Assembly (NCBI GenBank): GCA_964652195.1 | Contig: CAZZBB010000080.1 | Coordinates: 1 to 64,000 of the forward strand | Direction of reading: 5' to 3' | Length of the DNA: 64,000 bases | From: MSPOR6 sp964652195 | GTDB taxonomy: Bacteria; Poribacteria; WGA-4E; WGA-3G | Shown here: piece after piece, positions 28,300 to 37,292 of the stretch | Layout of the letters: each line of letters starts with the position of its first letter | How positions within the stretch are numbered: the stretch's first letter is position 1 | Position numbers and translations under genes: made by a program | Notes under the pieces: generated by a model | The model's input: only the letters and a program-made list of their open reading frames with translations | Databases searched by the model: none | What the model was told of the DNA's origin: nothing

Positions 28300-29447
28300 T
28301 CAATAGTTTCCAAATCCCAAAGATTTACCATACCATCATATCCACCACCTACGAGCAATTTTCCATCACGAGAAAACACGATGTTATTATAATACGTTAA
28401 TCTACTATTTCCTTTAAGTATGGCAATAGGTTTCATTTCATCTATTGACCATATCATAATACCATTTATCGATGCTATTGCGAATACTTGTCCATTCGGT
28501 GAAAATGCAAAATCTAAAATATATACATTGTCTATATTATGATAGATACTCCAATCTGGTAATGACCATATAGTAAACCCGTAAGTTGTGCCAATTACGA
28601 AAAACCTATTATCAGGAGAGAATGAAATAGTTCTAATATCGTCTTCGCCAACTAAAAGATCTGAATACTTCTTGATACCACGCTCAGACACAACCATGAC
28701 TGGCTGTTTTTCTTTCGATTCTGATTTATCGGACTTAATGGATATTCTCTCCAAAGTCTTATGCAATTGTTTGGTGTATAAATTCCATACTAACACTTTC
28801 TGTTCTTTTTTGTTTGTAGAAGTATTATTAAAAGTTCCTCCCTTAGCAAACCATTTTCCATCGGATGAGAATATTGCTGATACATTCAAACTATCATAAC
28901 CTTTATCCAGTAAAGTATATACTTTCGTGAGATTCATTGGAGAACTAAAATCCCATATTTGAGTATTCATAGTATCTGTTGCTAAGAGATTTTCACTTGG
29001 AGAAACTGCTCCTATACCTGATGGAATTCTATATGAAGAAATCAACTCCATCGTTGACAAATCCCAAAATGCCAACATCCAAAAATTCCTACTAATAAGC
29101 AGTTCACCAGACGAATTAAAAAATACTGAATCAATACTGATTGAAGAATCATTCTCATCTATTGGATGGTTAGTTAATACTTTGATTGGTTTTTCAGGAT
29201 TGTCTCTATTCCATAGCTTTATATCATTTCCCTCCCCCGCACTGACGATATAATGTGGCTCGGATGGAGAAATGGCAAGTGTTCTTACTATTTTTCCATG
29301 ATTAAATTCAGCAATAGGACGATGTGGCTTCATTCGCTTATAGGCTGTTTCCTGATTTCCTTTCCATTGATACCAAGTAGAATAAAACAATAATCCTATT
29401 GCACCCAACATGACTATTAAAAGGAGAATTTTATAGTAGTTTTTCAT
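28296..29447 (-). CDS. Membrane-anchored WD40-repeat protein (short paralogue 3)
   Basis: A 383-residue protein starting MKNYYKILLLIVMLGAIGLL, one transmembrane helix, followed by the linker YSTWYQWKGNQETAYKRMKP and about seven WD40-like repeats. It is the most diverged of the three. A lysine/serine-rich insertion (IKSDKSESKEKQ) interrupts the propeller about two-thirds along. The ATG at 29447 overlaps the stop of another WD40 remnant (ATGA) and is preferred over an in-frame ATG at 29468 inside that remnant. Its own stop overlaps the start of paralogue 2. Function unknown. Confidence 0.85.
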   Translation of the reverse strand: MKNYYKILLLIVMLGAIGLLFYSTWYQWKGNQETAYKRMKPHRPIAEFNHGKIVRTLAISPSEPHYIVSAGEGNDIKLWNRDNPEKPIKVLTNHPIDENDSSISIDSVFFNSSGELLISRNFWMLAFWDLSTMELISSYRIPSGIGAVSPSENLLATDTMNTQIWDFSSPMNLTKVYTLLDKGYDSLNVSAIFSSDGKWFAKGGTFNNTSTNKKEQKVLVWNLYTKQLHKTLERISIKSDKSESKEKQPVMVVSERGIKKYSDLLVGEDDIRTISFSPDNRFFVIGTTYGFTIWSLPDWSIYHNIDNVYILDFAFSPNGQVFAIASINGIMIWSIDEMKPIAILKGNSRLTYYNNIVFSRDGKLLVGGGYDGMVNLWDLETIE

Positions 29448-29548
29448 TCTATACCTTCCATATCCCATAAATAGACCATACCATCAACACCATCACCTAC
29501 AAGTGTATTTACAGCACATACCAGAGATTTTCCATCAGGTGTAAACAT
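29444..29548 (-). pseudogene. 3' remnant of a fourth short WD40 paralogue
   Basis: An open stretch reading MFTPDGKSLVCAV, then DGVDGMVYLWDMEGIE, ends in TGA overlapping the next ATG. It matches the last blade of the neighbouring paralogues (FSRDGKLLVGG, then YDGMVNLWDLETIE). Nothing upstream continues the propeller, so it is the surviving 3' end of a fourth gene. Confidence 0.75.
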
Positions 29549-29689
29549 TATATACCTTTTATAACTTTGAAGTCAGAATAAACGGTTTATTTCAAGAAGA
29601 TAAATCAATTTTATTTTACAAGGAAAGTCTACAGAGAATACATTATCACAGGTTCCTGCAAAAAAGCAACCATTGACGTCAACTTAAGT

Positions 29690-29722
29690 ATTTTTCTCTT
29701 TGTAGAAGAGATTCCAACCCTG
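29690..29722. repeat. Dispersed hairpin element, second copy outside the array
   Basis: The minus strand reads CAGGGTTGGAATCTCTTCTA then CAAAGAGAAAAATA, matching the element at 25122-25175 (GGAATCTCTTCTACAAAGA) and the arrays at the window start. It lies in the gene-poor stretch between the WD40 remnant and the dioxygenase-HEAT gene. Confidence 0.55.
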
Positions 29723-29740
29723 AATCGATGCCAATCCCAT

Positions 29741-29863
29741 CTGTATGATGTTGGAAAATATGTCATTAGAGAAACAGCGACAGACCAGATAGTGGCATTG
29801 AGATGTATGCTAAAGTATAATACTTGGGAAGCATATTGGTATACAGATACAATAGAAACGTAA
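29741..29863 (+). pseudogene. Possible transposase C-terminal remnant
   Basis: An open frame without a start reads YDVGKYVIRETATDQ, then IVALRCMLKYNTWEAYW, and ends at TAA 29861-29863. The ALRC...W..YW ending resembles C-termini of some DDE transposases (ISKra4/ISLre2-like, from memory). No other part of an element is visible nearby. It lies within about 400 bases that otherwise hold only the WD40 remnant and the dispersed hairpin element. Confidence 0.35.
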
Positions 29864-29963
29864 TGTTTAGTGACAAAAACTTAACATTCCCACCCGTAAA
29901 ATAGATTTGACTTGATTATAATTTTCTGATAGGCTTAACCTAAGAAATGAGGAGGAGTTTACG

Positions 29964-31370
29964 ATGGAGAAACAAGCATTACCACTCACTGATGAGCAAA
30001 TTCGTGATTTTATCATAAATGGGTATATTACATTAAATACAGATTTTCCTGCGAGTTTTCATGAAAACATATACAATCATTTGGATGATATGTTTGAACA
30101 TACTGGTAACTTAGGTAATAATGTCCTCCCACTGATACCTGAAATTCAAGAGGTATTTGACCATCCAGTAATACATGGTGCGATGCAAGGTGTACTGGGG
30201 GAGAATTACATCATGCACCCTCACCGTTACTGCCATTTCAACCCAGAAGGTGGTGGGGGGCAGAATTTTCATAAAGATTCTTATGAAGGAGATGAACAAG
30301 TTCGTCGTCATAAGTGTAGATGGACGATGGCATTTTATTATCCTCAGGATGTTCCAGAGGAGAGAGGACCTACTGCTCTTCTACCTGCATCACAATATTA
30401 TGAGACAAGTGAAAGTGCACATGAACAACCCGATACGCCTCTCTGTGGTGAAGCAGGAACAGTCACTATTGTTCATTACGATCTATGGCATCGGGCAACA
30501 GCCAACACCAGTAATCAGAAACGATATATGTTAAAGTTCCTATTTTCACGTTTAGAGGAACCATCAAAACCATCTTGGAATAATGAAAGTACAGATTGGC
30601 ATTCTGTAGATTCAACAGAAAATTCAGAACATCCTGATATGCATGAAACGCATTGGAATTGGTATTACGGAAAACAGAATGAATTTACCAATGGAGTATC
30701 TACTAAGGAAGTGGAATCACTACTTGAATCGCTTGAAGATGATGATGAGAAGGTACGATTAAATGCAGCATATCGTCTTGGAAGAGTTGGAAAAGATGCA
30801 ATAGTATACCTGAAAAAAGCGTTATACGGTTCTTCTGATTCAATTCGAAATTATGCAGGACATTCATTAAGCCTATTAGGTGAACCTGCTGTGCCAACAT
30901 TAATTGATGCTTTAAAGCATAACGATGATTCAATACGCGCTTGTTCAGCCTATGCCTTAGGTGATATGGGTAAATCAGCGAAAGAGGCAGTAAGTGCCCT
31001 TTTAAATGCAGCTAAAGATGAATCTCCTATGGTAAGAAGACATGCTATTGAAGGAATTGGTATCATTGGAAAAGATGGGTGTGGATCCGATAATATTGAG
31101 GAAACTGTCAATACCTTGGATCAAGCATTGAATGATGAACATTATTGGATACGATATAACGCTACACGGAGTTTAGCACAATTTGGCACTCATTCTGAAC
31201 CAGCACTGGAAAATTTAAAAAAGCAATTAGATGATGATAACAGATATGTCCGTTTTAATGCAGCATTTGCGTTAAAGCAGATTGATACAGTGAAATCTCG
31301 GGATATACTCTATAATCATCTTTTTTCAACAAGGTGGTGTGCTCTTACAACACGAAATACACCTTATTGA
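29964..31370 (+). CDS. Phytanoyl-CoA dioxygenase fused to HEAT repeats
   Basis: A 468-residue two-part protein. Residues 1-215 are a PhyH-type Fe(II)/2-oxoglutarate dioxygenase: HxD in FHKDSYEG, distal His in DLWHRATAN with a following KRYMLKF basic segment. Residues 245-450 are four or five HEAT/PBS-lyase-like repeats (VRLNAAYRLGRVG, IRACSAYALGDMG, VRRHAIEGIGIIG, IRYNATRSLAQFG, VRFNAAFALKQI). HEAT repeats usually bind proteins, so the enzyme may act on, or be tethered to, a partner. TGAGGAGGAG precedes the ATG. The fusion is unusual; both halves are confidently recognised. Confidence 0.9.
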   Translation: MEKQALPLTDEQIRDFIINGYITLNTDFPASFHENIYNHLDDMFEHTGNLGNNVLPLIPEIQEVFDHPVIHGAMQGVLGENYIMHPHRYCHFNPEGGGGQNFHKDSYEGDEQVRRHKCRWTMAFYYPQDVPEERGPTALLPASQYYETSESAHEQPDTPLCGEAGTVTIVHYDLWHRATANTSNQKRYMLKFLFSRLEEPSKPSWNNESTDWHSVDSTENSEHPDMHETHWNWYYGKQNEFTNGVSTKEVESLLESLEDDDEKVRLNAAYRLGRVGKDAIVYLKKALYGSSDSIRNYAGHSLSLLGEPAVPTLIDALKHNDDSIRACSAYALGDMGKSAKEAVSALLNAAKDESPMVRRHAIEGIGIIGKDGCGSDNIEETVNTLDQALNDEHYWIRYNATRSLAQFGTHSEPALENLKKQLDDDNRYVRFNAAFALKQIDTVKSRDILYNHLFSTRWCALTTRNTPY

Positions 31371-31422
31371 TAGTAAGAAAATGTTACAAGTAATTTTTAT
31401 TTGCGAATAAATTAACGATATG

Positions 31423-33321
31423 TTATTTATCATTCGTTGTATGATTACTTGTAACATCCCATAAAATCACTGATCCGTCTAATGAACTACTTGCCAAGAT
31501 CTTACCATCAGGACTGTATTTAAGGTTGCGAATTGATCCTATATGTCCTGACAGTGTATTAACATTTTCCCCTGATTCAATATCCCATAATCGAATCAAC
31601 TTAAATGTACCACTGGCTACAACCCTTCCATTTGGACTAAATGCAATAGAATAGACATTCATTGAAGTTGGTTCAGTTATACTCAGTAATTGACTTCTTG
31701 ATTCAACATCCCATAATTTGATTGTATTGTCCATACTGGTACTACCAAGTATTCTCCCATCATCTGAAAAGACTACTGAGGATACTGTAGAACTATGTCC
31801 TTTTAATTCACCTTGAAAAATATTAGATTGAGTATCATATAATTCTATAGTGTTTGAATTCGTTAAGACTGCGAGTGTTCTGTCATTGGGACTTAGAGAG
31901 ATTTTCTTTATTTCAAGATTAGATGTACTATCAGTTGTAAATGGTGATATTTCTCGTATTGATTTTCCTGAATCAATATCCCATACCTTAATCAATCTGT
32001 TATTCCCAGCACTATAAAGGATTGAACTATCACTTGAGAAGACCATCGTTTGAACATTATTTCTTTGTCCTATTAGTTTTTTCCTAATTTCTCCAGTCTG
32101 TATATCCCACAAAAATATATGTCCTGTCCTATTTGCAGCAGATAGTGTAACACCGTCTGATGAGATAAGAATATTAGATGAAAGACTGGTGTTAATGTTT
32201 ATAGAATTCCTTATTTCTCCAGTGGACACAGTATAGACATTTATGATCTCTCCAAATAATGATGTAGATACTAATGTTAATCCGTCAGGAGAAAATACTA
32301 TAGAAGGAGTACCATAAGAAAAACCTGATATTTTGTATCTGAGAGCTTCAGTCTCGACATCAATAAACTGAATTGATCCATCTATGTGGGTTCCGCAAAC
32401 TATTGATTTACCATCAATTGAGATATCGAATGAATTAAATAAAAACGATGGTAATCGGTATGTATTTAGAAGATCCCCATTTTTATGATCTAATCTACGG
32501 ATATGACCTGATCTTCCAAAGAATATGGATTTGCCATCTTGAGAATACCTTAGAGTTCTAATTTCTGATGTGGAAGCTGAAATTGTATTGATTAAATCAC
32601 CTGAAATTGGATTCCAAAAATGTAATTTACCATTCCAATTTGAAGTAGTAAGTATATGTTCATTTGGTGAATATAATACCTTTGATAATTTTCCAACTTT
32701 AGGTGTGATAATTTTCTTTATTTTTTCTGTCTTCACATCCCATATATTTATTATTTCGCCACTATTCTCTATACTTGCAAGTTCATTACCATCTGAGGAA
32801 AATGCCAGTGACTTAATCGATTGTGTATGGTTAATTAATGTAGTATGTAGTTTACCTGTATTTACATCCCATAATCGAATTGTAGTGTCATTAGAACCAC
32901 TTGCCAGTAACTTCGCATCGGGACTAAATGCTAACAATGATACATTATAAGTATGTCCAGTTAATGTGTTTTTAATGCTATAATCAGATACATTTCTGAG
33001 TATAATATACTTACCGTATGTATGTGCAAAAATATGACCATCCTGGCTAAAACAAACTGTTTCTACATCCTCATTTTCTGATGAGATCAGATTCAGTTCT
33101 TTGCCAGTTTTTACATCATAAACCCATATACCAAGTGAACTGCAGACTGCGAATTTTTCTCCATCTGGAAAAAATACCACATCATTTATATAACCTTTTC
33201 CAATTCGCCTGATTGCTGAATCTGGTAAACTCATCAATCCATAATCTTGTGAATAACAAAAACAGATTGGAATTGTTATATGTACAAGTATATAGATAAG
33301 AATAATTCTAATGTAATTCAC
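31423..33321 (-). CDS. Secreted 14-repeat WD40 protein (double propeller)
   Basis: About 630 residues with an N-terminal hydrophobic signal (IRIILIYILVHITIPICF) and 14 WD40 repeats of about 42 residues, enough for two seven-bladed propellers. Several middle blades are degenerate, while blades 3, 12, 13 and 14 are typical (FSPDAKLLASGSNDTTIRLWD). A GTG at 33321, 5 nt after the upstream stop and behind AAAGGA, is the best start; an ATG at 33360 would overlap the upstream gene by 34 nt. It shares the N-terminal blade (LPDSAIRRIGKG) with that gene, marking them as paralogues. Function unknown. Confidence 0.82.
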   Translation of the reverse strand: MNYIRIILIYILVHITIPICFCYSQDYGLMSLPDSAIRRIGKGYINDVVFFPDGEKFAVCSSLGIWVYDVKTGKELNLISSENEDVETVCFSQDGHIFAHTYGKYIILRNVSDYSIKNTLTGHTYNVSLLAFSPDAKLLASGSNDTTIRLWDVNTGKLHTTLINHTQSIKSLAFSSDGNELASIENSGEIINIWDVKTEKIKKIITPKVGKLSKVLYSPNEHILTTSNWNGKLHFWNPISGDLINTISASTSEIRTLRYSQDGKSIFFGRSGHIRRLDHKNGDLLNTYRLPSFLFNSFDISIDGKSIVCGTHIDGSIQFIDVETEALRYKISGFSYGTPSIVFSPDGLTLVSTSLFGEIINVYTVSTGEIRNSININTSLSSNILISSDGVTLSAANRTGHIFLWDIQTGEIRKKLIGQRNNVQTMVFSSDSSILYSAGNNRLIKVWDIDSGKSIREISPFTTDSTSNLEIKKISLSPNDRTLAVLTNSNTIELYDTQSNIFQGELKGHSSTVSSVVFSDDGRILGSTSMDNTIKLWDVESRSQLLSITEPTSMNVYSIAFSPNGRVVASGTFKLIRLWDIESGENVNTLSGHIGSIRNLKYSPDGKILASSSLDGSVILWDVTSNHTTNDK

Positions 33322-33326
33322 TGTTT

Positions 33327-35222
33327 CTATTGTTCCTTTAGGATATTTGACACATCCCATAAGAGAACAGTACCATCATTACTACCACTCGCAAGGATTT
33401 TCTCTTTAGGCGAGAATGCAACAGATAGAACATATCCTGTATGACCAATAAATCCTGTAATATGTTCCCCTGTATTAGCATGCCAACATCTGATCATTTT
33501 ATCCCAACTACAACTTGCTAATAAATTTCCATCTGGGGAATATGTGACACATAAGACAAACCTATTATGTCCAGTTAACATTTTCTTATTTTTCCCAGTC
33601 ATAGCATTCCATAGTCCAACTGTTCTATCATCACTTGAACTTGCAAAGGTAGTTCCATCTGGACTGAATTGGAGTCCTGTGATTTGGTGGGAATGGGTAG
33701 TTACTTTGTTAAATAGTGTTTTCAATGACGACATATTCTTTTGTAAACCTGTTTCAGGATTCCAGAATAATATAGTGTTATCACCATCACCACTTGCAAG
33801 TGTAGTTCCATCAGGAGAAAAAGCTACCGCTCTAACTCTATCTGTATGCTTATTAATGGTATGGATTACTTCAGCAGTGGTTGAATCCCATATACGAACC
33901 GAGTTATCATAACTACCACTTGCGATTTTCTTTCCATCAGGTGAAAAGGTTACAGATGCAACATTGCCAACATGATCGTTAAGTGTATATTTTTCCTGTC
34001 CGGTTTGTATATCCCAAATTCGAATTGTGCCATCCCAACTGCCACTTGCAAGTAGAGAACCATCAGGACTAACTGCAACGCTACCTACTGTTTCTGAATG
34101 TCCAATAAGGGTATTTTTGTATGATCTTGTGGGTACATCCCATAGGTGTATAGTTTTTTCTGAATTTCCACTTGCAAGTGTTTTTCCATCAGGGGTAAAA
34201 GCAATAGATTTGACATCACTTGTATGTCCAACAAGGATATTCTTCTCTTTGGCAGTACGTGGGTGCCAGAATCGAATTGTACCATCCTGACTACCACTTA
34301 CAATGGTATTTCCATTGGGTGAATATTGCACAGTTACAACGGGATGTGTATGTCCTGTAAGTGAATTTATTTTTTCTCCTGTATCTGCATTCCATATATA
34401 AATTGCATTATCATAACTTGCACTGGCAACAGTTTTACCATCTGGAGAATACACAACCGAAACAACATACCAAGAATGTGCAGTGAAGATAAGCTTATCC
34501 TGTGCTGAATCGGAATCCCAAAATCCTACCGTTCCATCATCAGAACCACTGACTATAGTTTTACCATCTGGACTAAATGCCAATGAAGTGACACCTCTTG
34601 AATGTCCTGAGATTTTCTTAATAAATTTTCCTGTTTTACCCTGCCATAGTCTGATTGTACCATCGTTATTCCCACTTGCCAGAATAGATCCATCAGGACT
34701 AAACGCAACAACTCTTCCCCATTTAGAATGTCCTGATAATCTTCTTTTGAGTTTAGTAGTTTCAACATTCCACAAACATATTGTGGCATCTTCACTTGTA
34801 CTTGCTAATAACCTTCCATCCGGACTAAATGCGACTCCTCTAACGTCATCATAATGTCCTATGAGTGTAGCTACTCTCTCACCAGTATTTAAGTTCCAAA
34901 GTCGAATTGTATCATCATTACTACCCGAAGCTAAGATATTTCCATCAGGACTGAAAGCAATACATTCTATAGCATCTGTATGTCCAGTTATGAGCTTTAA
35001 TTCTGCACCAGTAAATGAATCATAAAACCATATTCCGATTGAACCTGCCACGGCTAATGTTTTTCCATCCGGTGAATACCTAATTTGGTACAATTTACCT
35101 TTTCCTAATCGTGCAATCGCACCATCCGGAAGTCCCCATTGTGTATAATCTTGTGCAGTCAGAGGTATAACAGATATAATGAAGAATAGAATTAGAATAG
35201 AACAAATGAATTGTCGTTTCAT
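33327..35222 (-). CDS. Secreted 14-repeat WD40 protein (double propeller)
   Basis: A 631-residue protein with a signal peptide (residues 1-23, ending PLTAQ) and 14 well-conserved WD40 repeats, almost each one reading FSPDGxxLASGSxDxTIRLW followed by a GH dipeptide. Fourteen repeats form two seven-bladed propellers. It has no other domain, so it is a pure extracytoplasmic binding scaffold. The high internal similarity suggests recent repeat expansion. It is probably cotranscribed with the paralogue 5 nt downstream. Partner unknown. Confidence 0.9.
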   Translation of the reverse strand: MKRQFICSILILFFIISVIPLTAQDYTQWGLPDGAIARLGKGKLYQIRYSPDGKTLAVAGSIGIWFYDSFTGAELKLITGHTDAIECIAFSPDGNILASGSNDDTIRLWNLNTGERVATLIGHYDDVRGVAFSPDGRLLASTSEDATICLWNVETTKLKRRLSGHSKWGRVVAFSPDGSILASGNNDGTIRLWQGKTGKFIKKISGHSRGVTSLAFSPDGKTIVSGSDDGTVGFWDSDSAQDKLIFTAHSWYVVSVVYSPDGKTVASASYDNAIYIWNADTGEKINSLTGHTHPVVTVQYSPNGNTIVSGSQDGTIRFWHPRTAKEKNILVGHTSDVKSIAFTPDGKTLASGNSEKTIHLWDVPTRSYKNTLIGHSETVGSVAVSPDGSLLASGSWDGTIRIWDIQTGQEKYTLNDHVGNVASVTFSPDGKKIASGSYDNSVRIWDSTTAEVIHTINKHTDRVRAVAFSPDGTTLASGDGDNTILFWNPETGLQKNMSSLKTLFNKVTTHSHQITGLQFSPDGTTFASSSDDRTVGLWNAMTGKNKKMLTGHNRFVLCVTYSPDGNLLASCSWDKMIRCWHANTGEHITGFIGHTGYVLSVAFSPKEKILASGSNDGTVLLWDVSNILKEQ

Positions 35223-35429
35223 AATTACACCAATTCAGAATAATAGGATATGTGGTCATACTAAGAATATTGGATAGAGTTTAACATTTAATTAAATACA
35301 TGTCAAATGAAGAAGTGTTACAATCCATATTCATTACAAGATTTATCTTGACTTATACTCACTTTATGATATGCTTTATATCACAGACATATCTTGTTTT
35401 TTAGATTAATTATAAGAATTACCCGATAA

Positions 35430-35459
35430 TTAACCTTAAACTCTCTGGTATAGTATACT
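35430..35459 (+). promoter_or_regulatory. Possible promoter of the LamG-domain gene
   Basis: TTAACC (35430-35435) and TATACT (35454-35459) are spaced by 18 bases and lie 27 bases before the ATG at 35486. The -10 is good and the -35 is weak (four of six). The rest of the 263-base gap upstream, to the divergent WD40 gene, shows nothing else. Confidence 0.4.
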
Positions 35460-35485
35460 AACAACAACTATAATAGGAGATAGTA

Positions 35486-36283
35486 ATGAAGTTAAATTAT
35501 TTGATCACTATTTTCATCTGTCTAAGTTTTAGTATGGGATTATTTCAGATGGAGGTGCGAGCAGAAATTGATATTGAAAGTGTTGTAGGTGCATGGTTAT
35601 TTGATGAAGGTAAAGGAACAGTTGCTGAAGATATATCGGGCAATGAACTTAATGGAACTCTTCAAGGTAAAGTGAATTGGGTTAACGGAAAATACGGCAA
35701 AGCCCTTGAATTTAATGGAACTGATGCTTTTATAGAAGTTCCTGCCCATGAAAATCCACGTGAACAAATCACTATCTCACTTTGGGTCAAGAGTAATACA
35801 GACACATGGAATGCGCATGGTTGGTTTGTAGAAAAGCGTAATGCTTATGTTCTACATCCAAATCAGAATTCGAAAAATGTTGCTTGGGCATTATGTAATG
35901 GTGGTTGTTGGAATAAACCAGGTGGTTGGAGTGATGGTTCTGTTGGACCGGCAGATATTACCGAATGGCATATGTATACTACAACCTATAATAGTGATAC
36001 CGGTAAATGGATTATTTACATTGATGGTAAAGAAGAGAGCGAAATGGATTTAAATAAAACCCCACTTGATGCTGATAGTGGTCCGGTATTTATAGGTAAA
36101 GATAGCTGTTGTGCTGGTAGGTTTGGTAATGCTCTGATTGATGAAGTTGCTATTTTTAATGTTGCTCTTGAACCAGATGATATCAATACATTAATGAAAA
36201 GAGGATTAGCACCAACCCTTACTTCTGTAGAAGCAGAAGGCAAGATAGCAACAAAATGGGGGAAGGTTAAGGTCAAATATTAA
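35486..36283 (+). CDS. LamG-like (concanavalin A fold) secreted protein
   Basis: A 265-residue protein with a cleavable signal peptide (to about VRAEI) and one LamG/concanavalin-like jelly-roll domain: GAWLFDEGKGTVAEDISGN at its start, KYGKALEFNGTDAFIEVP, ITISLWVKS in the middle and ALIDEVAIFNVALEPDDI at its end. These domains bind carbohydrates or proteins outside the cytoplasm; no catalytic domain is attached. TAGGAGATAGTA precedes the ATG. It is a single-gene unit closed by a strong terminator. Confidence 0.92.
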   Translation: MKLNYLITIFICLSFSMGLFQMEVRAEIDIESVVGAWLFDEGKGTVAEDISGNELNGTLQGKVNWVNGKYGKALEFNGTDAFIEVPAHENPREQITISLWVKSNTDTWNAHGWFVEKRNAYVLHPNQNSKNVAWALCNGGCWNKPGGWSDGSVGPADITEWHMYTTTYNSDTGKWIIYIDGKEESEMDLNKTPLDADSGPVFIGKDSCCAGRFGNALIDEVAIFNVALEPDDINTLMKRGLAPTLTSVEAEGKIATKWGKVKVKY

Positions 36284-36320
36284 AATCCATTGAATAAGTA
36301 ACCTTTATAATTGCTAAAGA

Positions 36321-36358
36321 AAAGGGATAATATTGTTCATCAATATTATCCCTTTTTT
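36321..36358 (+). terminator. Rho-independent terminator after the LamG gene
   Basis: A perfect 15-bp stem, AAAGGGATAATATTG (36321-36335) with CAATATTATCCCTTT (36341-36355), has a 5-base loop and runs into TTT. It lies about 40 bases after the LamG stop codon. Confidence 0.9.
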
Positions 36359-36545
36359 ATATTTACCTTATAACACGTAATACCATTTCTATTAATTTTT
36401 GTTCCATTTGTAATTGCTATAAATGAAGTGTTGTGTGGCACAAACTAAAAGTTTATGTTACAAAAGAGAATCGTGATATATCAGAAATGGTACAATAAAT
36501 GGTTTAGTTTGATTTCTCCGCTTGGATATGTCTCCTATTATAGAA

Positions 36546-37292
36546 CTATACTTTTTTTGTATCCCGATACGGATTGTGTTTAATCTTCTCAAGAATATGT
36601 AAATATGCTTTGCCAAGTTTCGTCAATGCGGATTGGGTGATCTGACTGACGCGCCCCTCTGAACCTTCTAATATGTCAGCAATCTCTACACCACTGAACT
36701 CTTTGAAAAACTTCATCTCAATGACACTGCGTTCCTTTTGTGTCAGTTTATTCAAAAGTTCCGGCAAGTAATTTTGTAAGGTTTCGACTTCTATCTGTTG
36801 TATCACGGTATCCGCAACATTTTTGATGTCACATGCTTGTGCTTTTAAGTTTTCAGTCAACGGATTGGACATACTGTCAGCATTATTAGTTATCTCTTGA
36901 TGTGTAAAAGGGATTTCGCGCAACACTTTTTTGCGTTCTGTCCAAAGCCGTGTGCATACACGCGACTTGATAAAGGTAATATAACTTGCACCATTGGGAT
37001 GATCTGGATCATATTTTGGGGTTTCTTCCAATATGGTTAATAACGCAATCTGACGCAAATCTTCTACATGACTTCCTAATTGTGATTTGTTATGTATGGC
37101 ACAATTCACACATTGATCTATGGACGATTCCGCTGAAAGCGGATTTTGTGGGGTGACATAGAAAGCACATTTTTGATAACTTAGATCTGTTTTTAAGTAT
37201 CGCCAAAACTGGTCTATACTGTGGTGTTGAGACCAAATCCTCAGTATCTCACAGGAGCGTAGCGGTTTTCCAAATACCAACATTGTTCGCAT
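36546..37292 (-). CDS. Sigma-70 family factor with a transposase-derived N-terminus
   Basis: The C-terminal ~205 residues are a sigma-70-type factor: region 2 around LRQIALLTILEETPKYDP and FIKSRVCTRLWTERKK, and region 4 with LTQKERSVIEMKFFKEFSGV and a helix-turn-helix (EIADILEGSEGRVSQI). It would direct RNA polymerase to a promoter set. The first ~40 residues (MLVFGKPLRSCEILRIWSQ onward to FWRYLK) instead match the C-terminal part of an IS4-type transposase, joined in frame near 37175. AGGGGTAAA precedes the ATG at 37292, but this may be the transposase's own sequence. The true sigma start may have been lost. Expression of a chimera is possible. Confidence 0.75.
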   Translation of the reverse strand: MRTMLVFGKPLRSCEILRIWSQHHSIDQFWRYLKTDLSYQKCAFYVTPQNPLSAESSIDQCVNCAIHNKSQLGSHVEDLRQIALLTILEETPKYDPDHPNGASYITFIKSRVCTRLWTERKKVLREIPFTHQEITNNADSMSNPLTENLKAQACDIKNVADTVIQQIEVETLQNYLPELLNKLTQKERSVIEMKFFKEFSGVEIADILEGSEGRVSQITQSALTKLGKAYLHILEKIKHNPYRDTKKV

